Origin: JAHIVB01 sp964574705
Lineage (GTDB): Bacteria; Bacillota_I; Bacilli_A; Izemoplasmatales; Hujiaoplasmataceae
NCBI GenBank assembly: GCA_964574705.1
Contig: CAZNOO010000007.1
Location: 1-64,000 of the forward strand
DNA: 64,000 nt
Direction of reading: 5' to 3'
Below the pieces are notes generated by a model. It was not told the DNA's origin. It saw only the letters and a list, made by a program, of their open reading frames with translations, and ran no database searches. Below are positions 53,059-61,670 of the stretch, piece by piece. The stretch's first letter is position 1. Each line of letters begins with the position of its first letter. The translations under genes and the position numbers were made by a program.

Positions 53059-53931
53059 ATGACTGAAGTTCCAAGACACATCATAAAACAAATTATCGCC
53101 AAGCAACGGGGTGAAATAACTGAATATCATATTTATCAAATCATTGCACGAAGAACAAAAAGCGTTGAGAACAAAAAAGTTTTAGAACGGATAGCAAATG
53201 ATGAATTAAGGCACTATAAAATGTGGACTAGCTATCTCAAAAAAGATGTTAAACCAAATCGATTGAGGATCATTTACTACTCTATTCTTTCTATCATTTT
53301 AGGATATACTTTTGCTATAAAAATAATGGAGCGCGGAGAGGAAGGCGCAAAAGGAGACTACAATTCCTTGGCAAATTACGCTCCTCAAGCCTCTCAAATT
53401 GCAATTGAAGAGGATGAGCACGAGAAAGCATTAATCAAAATGCTTGATGAAGAACGGCTCTCGTATGTAGGGTCGATGGTTTTGGGCCTCAACGATGCTT
53501 TGGTGGAACTTTCTGGTACATTGGCAGGATTGACTTTTGCTTTTTCAAATTCAAAACTAATCAGTCTTTCCGGATTAATTACAGGAATCGCAGCAAGTCT
53601 TTCAATGGCGGCGAGTCAATATTTGAGTTCAAAAGCTGACGATAATCCAAATGCGTTAAAATCTTCTTTATACACTGGAGTTGCATACGTCATTACAGTT
53701 GCCATACTCATTCTACCTTATCTATTATTATCCAATCCTTTCATCGCTCTCGGAATTATGCTTTTTTCAGTAGTCTTAATTATCTTCTTTTTTAATTACT
53801 ATATTTCAGTTGCTAAAGACTTGAATTTCAAAAAAAGATTTTTCCAAATGGCAATCATTTCGATTTCAGTTGCTGTGATTTCTTTTGGAATTGGAATACT
53901 AGTTAAAAAGTTCTTAGGAATCGATATATAA
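53059..53931 (+). CDS. Ferritin-like/VIT1 fusion metal transporter (MbfA-like)
   Basis: 290 aa. Residues 1-135 form a rubrerythrin/ferritin-like helical domain with Glu and His ligands (RGEITEYHIY, ANDELRHYKMW, IEEDEHEKALIKML). The rest is a CCC1/VIT1-type membrane domain (VLGLNDALVELSGTLAGLTFAF, MAASQYLSSKAD) with five helices. The combination is known from MbfA, which binds iron at the ferritin part and exports it. Here it may export iron or manganese, opposite to FeoAB. The frame can start with TTG 53044, but GGAGGAG (53046-53052) six bases before ATG 53059 decides. Confidence 0.9.
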   Translation: MTEVPRHIIKQIIAKQRGEITEYHIYQIIARRTKSVENKKVLERIANDELRHYKMWTSYLKKDVKPNRLRIIYYSILSIILGYTFAIKIMERGEEGAKGDYNSLANYAPQASQIAIEEDEHEKALIKMLDEERLSYVGSMVLGLNDALVELSGTLAGLTFAFSNSKLISLSGLITGIAASLSMAASQYLSSKADDNPNALKSSLYTGVAYVITVAILILPYLLLSNPFIALGIMLFSVVLIIFFFNYYISVAKDLNFKKRFFQMAIISISVAVISFGIGILVKKFLGIDI

Positions 53932-53935
53932 AAAT

Positions 53936-53964
53936 CAAAAAGGCCAAAATTGGCCTTTTTTTTT
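53936..53964. terminator. Bidirectional terminator
   Basis: AAAAAGGCCAA and TTGGCCTTTTT form a stem between the convergent VIT1-fusion and lipoprotein genes. Confidence 0.92.
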
Positions 53965-53983
53965 ACAATTTTTTAATTCAAAA

Positions 53984-56158
53984 TCATCCTATTAAATCTA
54001 AAAAGCTTACAACTTCTCCTTCTTCAACAGAGGACAAATCAAATGGATCATAATTTTTAATTTTTGCACTTTGAGAAACAATAAAATCAAAATCATCAAA
54101 GAAATTGGCTTGCATAATTTGTACCTCTTCCGTTGATAATCCACTAATATCCAACATGTCTGGTAGCAACAAAGTACTAAAGACCATGTTCATGACATCT
54201 TCTACTCTTCCTCTGTTTGCGCTAGTGAGATAGTCTGAAAGGAATCCAGCAAATAATATTGCATGCGCATAATCACTCGTGTTGTCACTAAAATATGCGA
54301 AAGATTCAAGATAATCTGCACCAAAGTCATGCACAGCATAACTGTGGATTTCAATTTCCAAGTCATATAAATCATCAAATAATGCATCAGAGTTTGCTTT
54401 ACCAAAGAATAAATTCATTAGCGTAATAAGCGTCATCATTTCAGACTCAACATTATCTCTGACGTCCGTGTATAAGTTTTCAATGTCTGCATCACTATAT
54501 AATGAAGTATCATACATTGAATCTTCTCCTAGCAATAATGATGAAACAAGGATTCCTGAAAGTCCAACCGCAACATCGTCATCTGCCTCGCCTGTAACTA
54601 ATGCCAGCAGCTGCGACATGTATTTCATGATTTCAACATTATTCAAAGTCTGATTGTACTGAGATAAAGTATAATTATCAATCTTTGCATTTTCGCTCTG
54701 CGTATAAAGCAACCTAAGAATCTCACCATCGGTATAGTCGAACCACTCGAGAACAGGATCCATTAAATTATATCCAAACTCGCTAATGGCATATACGTCT
54801 TGGTAATCAAATAAGTCAATGAAACTGGTAGAAATTGAAACTTCTGATCCAGAAGCTCCTGATACTGCGGTCAAATAACTATCAAATAAATCTTTTTGTT
54901 GATCATAAGATAGTACATCTCTCATTTCTTTAATCAACCCGTCATTTTCAATCTGGAAAGTATTGAAATATTTAATCGCAAGAATCATCGTTTCAACTTG
55001 ATAAGTATCAGGATCTGCGGTGTAGAAGCCTTTAATTGAATCGATGAACGCTGCATCGATGGTATCGAGCATTTTTGCAAAAGCTTCAATCGATAATAGG
55101 GCTTGAGCTGCATTTTCTGTCGGATAACTGACCATCGATGTATCTCCAGATGCTGAAACTGACATCGCTGTAATCAGTTCAAACATAACCACCATATCTT
55201 GAATGGAGGGCAAATTGTCAAGCATTGCCTGCGAAAGTTCTTCTTTGACTAAAATGATTTCAGATGTTTCCAAATCTGATGGATTGTCAGCACTGACTAA
55301 ATTCTCGATATTTGAGAAGAAAGCTGAATCAAGCTGTGTCAAAATTGATACAAAATATTGTGTTGTATGTAGAGCAGACAACAATACATCCTCCCTTGAA
55401 GACGTGATTGCTGCTTCCAACTGTTCATACATTTGAATTTGAGAATTGTATTCATCAATCTGAGATTGATAATAGCCACCATAGTCACCGTATGTCTCGA
55501 TATAGTACTCGTAATCATCAATACTTTCCTGAATAGAATCAATGTTTGAACTAACCATTCCAGGAACATACAGCAAAAAGGCATTAATCAATGCTTCATA
55601 ATTGATATTTGTGGCAAGGAGCGTTTGTAACGCCTCACCTATAGCGATAATATCTCCATCTGCATTATTGATGTCATCAATAAATGTTGCCATGTTTGTG
55701 GCCAATGCATCGAAGTCGGAAGCAACCATTCCTTTGTCAACCAAAGCTGCAGCAAAACCTGCTGGAATATCCCCAAAGGCATCTTCTGCCAAATTCTGCA
55801 TCGAAGCAATTTCAGTGGTCCTGTTTGATACATATGCAATGCTTGCCGAAAGTCCGGAGTTTTGATATCCTCGTTTGCCATCAGTCTGAACTTGAAATAT
55901 TAAAACGGTTCCTGTAAGCGAACTGAAGTCATATGAGTTATTAGAAACCGTTGTTTGCTGAGCCCCATTGACATAAATGATATATTTGTCTGCTTCTGGA
56001 ACTGCATCCCAACTAAGAACTTTATTTGTAATAACAAGATTCATTGGAGTTCCTGCGATTTCGGTATAATCGATATCCAAATCAGAACCGCCGTTATTAC
56101 ATCCTACAAGTATCACCGCGAAAAGTAAGATTGTAAAAATTAAAAATAATTTTTTCAT
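53984..56158 (-). CDS. Large lipoprotein with N-terminal Fn3-like domain
   Basis: 724 aa. Signal peptide with lipobox LVGC, a fibronectin-III-like domain at about 38-110 (LSWDAVPEADKYIIYVNG), then about 600 residues of predicted helices, acidic and rich in Asp, Ser and Tyr, in which I recognise no family. It lies 12 bases behind an FtsX-type permease and its ATPase and is very likely the surface partner of that ABC system. No paralog is in this window. Function unknown. Confidence 0.78.
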   Translation of the reverse strand: MKKLFLIFTILLFAVILVGCNNGGSDLDIDYTEIAGTPMNLVITNKVLSWDAVPEADKYIIYVNGAQQTTVSNNSYDFSSLTGTVLIFQVQTDGKRGYQNSGLSASIAYVSNRTTEIASMQNLAEDAFGDIPAGFAAALVDKGMVASDFDALATNMATFIDDINNADGDIIAIGEALQTLLATNINYEALINAFLLYVPGMVSSNIDSIQESIDDYEYYIETYGDYGGYYQSQIDEYNSQIQMYEQLEAAITSSREDVLLSALHTTQYFVSILTQLDSAFFSNIENLVSADNPSDLETSEIILVKEELSQAMLDNLPSIQDMVVMFELITAMSVSASGDTSMVSYPTENAAQALLSIEAFAKMLDTIDAAFIDSIKGFYTADPDTYQVETMILAIKYFNTFQIENDGLIKEMRDVLSYDQQKDLFDSYLTAVSGASGSEVSISTSFIDLFDYQDVYAISEFGYNLMDPVLEWFDYTDGEILRLLYTQSENAKIDNYTLSQYNQTLNNVEIMKYMSQLLALVTGEADDDVAVGLSGILVSSLLLGEDSMYDTSLYSDADIENLYTDVRDNVESEMMTLITLMNLFFGKANSDALFDDLYDLEIEIHSYAVHDFGADYLESFAYFSDNTSDYAHAILFAGFLSDYLTSANRGRVEDVMNMVFSTLLLPDMLDISGLSTEEVQIMQANFFDDFDFIVSQSAKIKNYDPFDLSSVEEGEVVSFLDLIG

Positions 56159-56170
56159 TGTTTTTCCCCC

Positions 56171-58621
56171 TTAATATTTTTTTGTTTCATCTATCAATTT
56201 CAAATTTCTGATTTTAAGAAAATAATAGGCATATGCGCCACCCAAAATAACTGCTTCAAACAGGAAGGTCTTTACCAAAACGTCCCATGTTGGCACAATG
56301 CTTTTGTAATAATGAAATACGAGCATGATTTTTGGAAAATACTTGACGAAGACAAAAGTCTCGCCGATGCATAAAATAACTAGTATCGTAAAAATCAATA
56401 AAGCCTCCTTTAGAAGCATCACAAAAAAATCTTTTCCATTTTGTCCTAAGATAATCATTTTAGCGTAGTCCGACTTCATCGAGTAAAAAATCAAAAGAAT
56501 ATTGTTTACCATAACAACTACAAAACAAATAATCAAGACTGTGCACAAAAATATAAACATGCTATTGATGCTTAAAATATAGTCATTGTAGTCATCCATA
56601 AAACTCTGCATTGAAATGACATAATACATGTCAAGAGAATATCTGTGAATTAAGTCAGTATATACTTCAGGGTTATTCGATTGAATGAATATTGTATTTG
56701 TAGAGACAATGTCCTGATAGCTTTCATTTTCGTAGATATTAGTGTAGACAATGTTATCGAAGTTTGTAACGAAAAATCCGACAATTACGAATGGGACATT
56801 GAGAATATCTCGACTCATATCCATGTGTATGGTATCACCGATTTCAACCCCGTAGATAAACCCCATGCTTTGAGGGATAATAATCGCTGGAAGATTACCA
56901 CTCAGAGAAAAGTCGATTTCTTCTGTCGTTTCAAATGCATAATTCTCCAAAAACGCTTCATATTCCATAGATACATTGAAATGAGTTCTTCTAATTTCAT
57001 CTCCAAAGTGCATCAAGGACTCTTGATAAACAATTCCATCATCGACCTTATCGACGTCAAAATCATTTAAAATATCGTCTTTCATTGTCGCTTGATAGTC
57101 AAAGATGCCAAAGATTGCATAATCGACTTGAAGTTGTTCGCTGAAAGCATCGAATTCAGTATCAATGAATTGGTTGATTGAGAAAACGGAGATTGTAAGT
57201 AAAAAGATTACAAACAATACTTTAAACGAATGATTGAAAAATGGATTGTCTTTCATCTGTCTAATGCTAATAGAAGAGAACAAACTCGGTTTGTTTCTTT
57301 TTTTCATTAAAGTATATAGCCAAACAATCATCCATTCAAACAACTGAAATAAAACGATGATTGACAAGACAACTTGTATGATTGCTTCAATTCCTACAGA
57401 AAACGGGTGTATAAACTCAAAAAACAAGTACAACAAGGAAGATATGATTCCCAATGAGTAACGTCTAACGGTTTTAGAATATCGAAAACTTGTAGACAAT
57501 TCAACGCTTGAACTTCTTTTTACTCTATTTTGCATTAATGCCATCTCAAAAAAGAGATATATACTGCAAAATGCTGTTGCAATCAATACATCGATGACGG
57601 GAAAGTCAATAAAGTGATGTATTCCGTAAAAATATCCCCCTATATTTATCAACATATAGGTCATCAACCAAGAAATAACAGATCCCAACAGAACGAATAT
57701 TCCGAGTTCAATCCCCCATACGTGAAAAGTATAGTTCGCGTCTCCTCCTAAAGAGGAGATAACTCCATTTTCAATTCGATAGTCTTTGAAAAAGAGAATA
57801 AAGAGAGAGTGCAATACTAATATGATTGCGAACAACATCAGCACTCCGATTCCTAAAAATGTTGATGAACTGTACGTGGCTTGCCTGTCGATTTCATTTG
57901 AATCGACAGCAAGTATCATTAGAAAATCCTGATAATCTGAATCCAATTTCAACGTTTGGATGAACTCTTCTGCTGACACTGTGGATCGCAAATCAATATA
58001 GATTGTATTCCCTATATTTTCCAAATGAGGTAACCCAAACAAGTCTTCCATCAAAACTTCTTTTTGAATGAAAACTTTTTCTCCAGAAAATATTCCGAAA
58101 TCATCAACAATCTGGACAATTTGATAGGAATACTCGGTATCTTTGACAAAAAAACTGAGCTCTTCACCAGTAATCAACTGATGATTCTCTGCGAACGACT
58201 TCGTGACAATCATGCTTCTATCACTCATGTTGGAAACGTCTTGATTAATTAAACGCTCAAGCTCATAGGGCTCTGCAGACATGATTTGTGCATAAAATTC
58301 ACTTGATTCATATCCAAGCAAAGTGTAGATATTCATGAAAACAGATGCGTAACTTAAATCAGATGCGTAATTAAGTTCTAAATTTCTTTTGTTGATAATT
58401 CTTACCTGAGAATTCTCATCATACGTTAAAATAACATCAGCTGTCTGGTATACTTCTTTAGCTTCATAATAGAAGACCTGTTGAAATACAGGGTACATCG
58501 TCAGGGAGAGTAATATCAATGTCATCAAAATGCTAAGTGTAAAAACAACAATGATTGAACTTCCAATTTTAGAGCGAATGTTTCTTAACGCATGATTCAG
58601 TTTAAACCGGAACGGAGTCAT
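56171..58621 (-). CDS. FtsX/MacB-type ABC permease
   Basis: 816 aa. N-terminal helix (about 21-42), an extracytoplasmic domain to about 265, a group of helices in the middle, a second long extracytoplasmic region (about 500-690) and three helices at the C-terminus: the duplicated FtsX layout of ten-helix permeases as in BceB- and LolC/E-related long forms. Such systems do not import small solutes; they move lipids or lipoproteins, or work on peptide antibiotics by transmitting force. It overlaps the ATPase gene by 20 bases and is followed by the large lipoprotein. Confidence 0.85.
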   Translation of the reverse strand: MTPFRFKLNHALRNIRSKIGSSIIVVFTLSILMTLILLSLTMYPVFQQVFYYEAKEVYQTADVILTYDENSQVRIINKRNLELNYASDLSYASVFMNIYTLLGYESSEFYAQIMSAEPYELERLINQDVSNMSDRSMIVTKSFAENHQLITGEELSFFVKDTEYSYQIVQIVDDFGIFSGEKVFIQKEVLMEDLFGLPHLENIGNTIYIDLRSTVSAEEFIQTLKLDSDYQDFLMILAVDSNEIDRQATYSSSTFLGIGVLMLFAIILVLHSLFILFFKDYRIENGVISSLGGDANYTFHVWGIELGIFVLLGSVISWLMTYMLINIGGYFYGIHHFIDFPVIDVLIATAFCSIYLFFEMALMQNRVKRSSSVELSTSFRYSKTVRRYSLGIISSLLYLFFEFIHPFSVGIEAIIQVVLSIIVLFQLFEWMIVWLYTLMKKRNKPSLFSSISIRQMKDNPFFNHSFKVLFVIFLLTISVFSINQFIDTEFDAFSEQLQVDYAIFGIFDYQATMKDDILNDFDVDKVDDGIVYQESLMHFGDEIRRTHFNVSMEYEAFLENYAFETTEEIDFSLSGNLPAIIIPQSMGFIYGVEIGDTIHMDMSRDILNVPFVIVGFFVTNFDNIVYTNIYENESYQDIVSTNTIFIQSNNPEVYTDLIHRYSLDMYYVISMQSFMDDYNDYILSINSMFIFLCTVLIICFVVVMVNNILLIFYSMKSDYAKMIILGQNGKDFFVMLLKEALLIFTILVILCIGETFVFVKYFPKIMLVFHYYKSIVPTWDVLVKTFLFEAVILGGAYAYYFLKIRNLKLIDETKKY

Positions 58622-59282
58622 CAGACTGTATCCTTCCGTCTAGCAGTTTTATTGTCCTTGTGCAATGTTTCAAGTTTTCAGGATTATGAGTAACCATTAA
58701 AATAGTAACCTTTTGTTCAGTATGGATTTTTTGAAGAAGGTCCATAATCTCTTGGCCACTCTGATGGTCAAGATTTCCGGTGGGTTCATCTGCAAAAATG
58801 ATTTTAGGCCGATTGATCAAAGCTCTGGCAATAGCAACTCGTTGCTGCATGCCTCCAGACAATTGATTTGGAAAATACTGTTGAAATGAGTCCATTCCGA
58901 CCCATTTAAGAACTTCGTCAATTCTTGAAAAATCAGTCTCTTTTGCAAGAATCATTGGTAACTGTATATTTTCGTAAACCGTAAGGTTTGGTAAAAGATT
59001 GTAAAACTGAAAAATAAAGGAAATTTCTTTTTTTCGGATGTTTTGAATTTGGGAAGATGTCATCTCACTCCATTTGTTTCCGAGAATCCTAACATCTCCT
59101 TCGCTCGCTGCTTCAAGTCCGGACAAAACATACATTAGCGTGGTCTTTCCAGAACCGGACGGCCCAATGATTCCACAAAAATCTAACTCATTAATGACTA
59201 AATTGATATCATGCAGAACAGGAATCAATCGATTCTCAATCTGATAATTCTTATTTAACTTCATTGCATCTAGAAGAGCCAT
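58602..59282 (-). CDS. LolD/MacB-type ABC ATPase
   Basis: 226 aa. Walker A GPSGSGKTT, signature LSGGMQQRVAIARAL and Walker B with catalytic Glu IIFADEPTGNLD, the last being typical of the MacB/LolD/BceA group. It drives the FtsX-type permease encoded downstream. No two-component genes stand nearby, unlike BceAB systems. Promoter TTGCGT/TATAAT is upstream. Confidence 0.93.
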   Translation of the reverse strand: MALLDAMKLNKNYQIENRLIPVLHDINLVINELDFCGIIGPSGSGKTTLMYVLSGLEAASEGDVRILGNKWSEMTSSQIQNIRKKEISFIFQFYNLLPNLTVYENIQLPMILAKETDFSRIDEVLKWVGMDSFQQYFPNQLSGGMQQRVAIARALINRPKIIFADEPTGNLDHQSGQEIMDLLQKIHTEQKVTILMVTHNPENLKHCTRTIKLLDGRIQSDDSVPV

Positions 59283-59324
59283 CTTATCAGTCCAATCTAT
59301 TCGAATGATATCTATTTCATGTTA

Positions 59325-59353
59325 ATTATATCATTGTTTATATATGCACGCAA
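59325..59353 (-). promoter_or_regulatory. Promoter of the ABC-lipoprotein operon
   Basis: On the minus strand TTGCGT (59353-59348), a 17-base spacer and TATAAT (59330-59325) with extended TGA. Confidence 0.65.
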
Positions 59354-59365
59354 TATGACCCCAAT

Positions 59366-59396
59366 ATCAAAAAAAAATAAAACAGCCTAAGCTGCT
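59366..59396 (-). terminator. Terminator of the msrB operon
   Basis: On the minus strand AGCAGC, loop TTAG, GCTGTT, then a long T-rich tail. Confidence 0.7.
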
Positions 59397-59881
59397 TCAT
59401 TTTCATCTTTTGCTGGAATTTTGCATTTAACGTGATTGATTTCATAGCGAAGCCAAATAAAACCCAAACCAATCAATAAAACAGATATCAATTTATAGGG
59501 TAATCCTGCCAGTGGAAGAACTGCAATTGATAAAGTGATTCCAATGGTCGCAAAGAAAGCAATGACGCAAGGAGTACATCCATAAGTAAGCATTCCAAAG
59601 AATACAGCAATGCCACTTAGAAAAGTTCCTTTGCCTTCTTTTCCAGTTAGTTTTACAAGCGAGGTACTTAAATTCATCATAAACGCACTTGCAAGCGACA
59701 TGAGAATATTAATAAAAATATTAAGCACGACAAGATATATTCCGTAGTTTTCAGCCATCAAGGCGTAGCCACCATTTAACTGATCCAGCATGAAATAAAT
59801 CACGAGAAAGAAAGTTAAAAAGATGAGCCCTTGAATGATAAATTTCTTTTGTTTTTGCATCGCCATAACTGAACTAAACAT
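59387..59881 (-). CDS. Membrane protein with CTPC motif
   Basis: 164 aa, four to five helices, family not recognised. Helix three begins with YGCTPCVIAFFATIG, so a CxxC pair lies at a membrane boundary, as in thiol-transfer proteins of the CcdA/DsbD kind, although the rest does not resemble them. The longest frame begins at 59956 inside msrB; AAGGAG before ATG 59881 gives an eight-base overlap with msrB. Coupling to MsrB suggests thiol redox work, as inference. Confidence 0.68.
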   Translation of the reverse strand: MFSSVMAMQKQKKFIIQGLIFLTFFLVIYFMLDQLNGGYALMAENYGIYLVVLNIFINILMSLASAFMMNLSTSLVKLTGKEGKGTFLSGIAVFFGMLTYGCTPCVIAFFATIGITLSIAVLPLAGLPYKLISVLLIGLGFIWLRYEINHVKCKIPAKDENEAA

Positions 59882-60320
59882 TTGATTTCTCCTTGAATAG
59901 GTGTAAAAATTCTTTGTATCCTCTTTTTTCCATTTCCTCAATGGGAATGAATTCAAGTGAAGCAGAGTTGATGCAATATCTCATTCCACCAAGTTCTTCA
60001 GGACCATCATCAAAAAGATGACCAAGATGAGAATCTGCATCAAGTGATCTGACTTCGGTTCGATGCATTCCAAATGTACGATCCATTTTAGTATTGATTT
60101 GTGCCAAAGGTTTTGAGAAACTTGGCCATCCGCATCCGGAGTCGAATTTGTCATTCGATGAAAACAAGGGCTCCTTTGAAACGATGTCAACGTAGATTCC
60201 ATCTCTATGATGGTTCCAAAATTCATTTGAAAATGCTCTTTCGGTCGCATTGTTCTGAGTAACTTGATATTGAATATCAGTTAGCTGAGATAAAGCAGAT
60301 TTCTTTTTACTTTTGTCCAT
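59874..60320 (-). CDS. msrB: Peptide-methionine (R)-S-oxide reductase
   Basis: 148 aa. It repairs oxidised methionine (R form). Conserved FDSGCGWPSF, HLGHLFDDGP and the catalytic Cys in RYCINSASLEF. The zinc CxxC pairs are missing, as in several Bacillota enzymes. The frame extends to 60347, but the region before ATG 60320 contains the -10 (TGTTATAAT, 60344-60336), so the shorter start with a brief leader is right. Co-transcribed with the CTPC membrane protein. Confidence 0.95.
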   Translation of the reverse strand: MDKSKKKSALSQLTDIQYQVTQNNATERAFSNEFWNHHRDGIYVDIVSKEPLFSSNDKFDSGCGWPSFSKPLAQINTKMDRTFGMHRTEVRSLDADSHLGHLFDDGPEELGGMRYCINSASLEFIPIEEMEKRGYKEFLHLFKEKSNV

Positions 60321-60335
60321 AGTATCACCGAGTTC

Positions 60336-60344
60336 ATTATAACA
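60336..60344 (-). promoter_or_regulatory. Extended -10 of msrB
   Basis: TGTTATAAT on the minus strand, 15 bases before the chosen ATG. Confidence 0.55.
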
Positions 60345-60375
60345 CAATGAATAACGACTAGATTGGATGTTGCTT

Positions 60376-60403
60376 ATAGAAAAGAAGTTCGGCTAGAACT
60401 TCT
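60376..60403 (-). terminator. Terminator of the tnaA-arcA operon
   Basis: On the minus strand AGAAGTTC, loop TAGCC, GAACTTCT, then TTTCTATA. Confidence 0.8.
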
Positions 60404-60421
60404 CGTCTTAATCGATCATAT

Positions 60422-61645
60422 TTATTCTCTATAAAGAGGCATACTCATGCATCTAGGGCCACCTCTGCCTCTAGACAACTCGCTAGATGGAATTGTATGA
60501 CAAATAATCCCGTGCTTTTTTAAGATATTATTTGTAATATGATTTCGTTCATAAACGATGACTTCTCCCGGTCTCACGGCGATGGTGTTTGCCCCATCAT
60601 TCCACTGTTCTCTGTCGCTTGAAACAATGTCGTCTCCACCACAGGGAATCAAAGTAATCTTATGATGTAAATATTTTTCCAATATTATATCCAAAGTTCC
60701 TTCAATTGGAACAACGGTCAATTTATTTTTTTTGTGAAGGTTGCGCGTCAATTCATATGCCTTGATTGCATTTCGAAGTTCGTTATGAATCAAAAATTTA
60801 TCTTTGTCAACCTGCGTGAAAACAGTATCTAAGTGCATGAAGGATCTGCTCTTTGGAATGTCAAATGCTAATACTGTATCAAATGTCGTTTCATATTGAT
60901 AGAATAAACTTTTTGCCAATTTTTCAATTGCTGCAGGGTGAGTGCGTTGTGACACTCCAACAGCGATGACTTTCTCATTCAATATCAGGATGTCTCCGCC
61001 CTCAATCGAAGACTGAAAATTCCGATCGTAAAACAACGGAATGGTTTTGTTGGCATATTCAGGATGATATTTAAAAATATATTCAGAATAGATGGTTTCT
61101 CTACTTCTAGTTGTTGTATACATTTTGCTGATAGCAATTCCATTACCAATTGTGGAAAATGGGTCTCTCGTAAAATAGAGATTAGGCATCGGGTCCGTCA
61201 CAAAAGGATAATCTCTGATATAATCCGAAAGTGTCCTTTTTGTAAAATTAGGCACTTCAGATTTTCTGATTCCCGCCATTGTAACTTCAATCATTTCCTT
61301 TGTCGATTTGAACGAAGAAAGGTATTCCGTCATTATAGCTTTTAGCGTATCACTTGTAATGTTCGATTCTTCAATGAATTGAAATATAAATGCATTTCTG
61401 ACGTCTGGGCTTGTGTCCAAAGCCTCTGTCGTCAAATCTGCAAGATAAACAACTTCGACACCGCACTCTCTAAAGGTATCCGCAAATTTATCGTGTTCTT
61501 CTCTTGCGAGTTCTAGCCAAGGAATGTCATCAAATAGCAATTGCTCAAGCCATTTTGGCGTCAAGTTTTCAAGTTCTCTTCCTGGCCGATGCAATAACAC
61601 TTTTTTTAAGGGCCCAATTTCTGAAAAAACATTCAATTCTTTCAT
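60422..61645 (-). CDS. arcA: Arginine deiminase
   Basis: 407 aa, usual length. It converts arginine to citrulline and ammonia, the first step of the ATP-yielding ADI pathway. Guanidino-modifying fold with NLYFTRDPF, EGGDIL, HLDTVFT and the nucleophile Cys in RGGPRCMSMPL. ATG 61645 follows AGGAG. It is 25 bases behind tnaA. The partners arcB (ornithine carbamoyltransferase), arcC and arcD are not adjacent. Confidence 0.97.
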   Translation of the reverse strand: MKELNVFSEIGPLKKVLLHRPGRELENLTPKWLEQLLFDDIPWLELAREEHDKFADTFRECGVEVVYLADLTTEALDTSPDVRNAFIFQFIEESNITSDTLKAIMTEYLSSFKSTKEMIEVTMAGIRKSEVPNFTKRTLSDYIRDYPFVTDPMPNLYFTRDPFSTIGNGIAISKMYTTTRSRETIYSEYIFKYHPEYANKTIPLFYDRNFQSSIEGGDILILNEKVIAVGVSQRTHPAAIEKLAKSLFYQYETTFDTVLAFDIPKSRSFMHLDTVFTQVDKDKFLIHNELRNAIKAYELTRNLHKKNKLTVVPIEGTLDIILEKYLHHKITLIPCGGDDIVSSDREQWNDGANTIAVRPGEVIVYERNHITNNILKKHGIICHTIPSSELSRGRGGPRCMSMPLYRE

Positions 61646-61670
61646 ATCTGTTCTCCTAAATACCCGGAAT

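Noticed and set aside
52870..53139. 89-codon open frame on the minus strand between the symporter and VIT1-fusion genes
   Set aside because: It covers the divergent promoters and runs into the VIT1-fusion gene; no ribosome site.
56681..57070. 129-codon open frame on the + strand
   Set aside because: Antisense to the FtsX-type permease; a shadow of codon use in the true gene.
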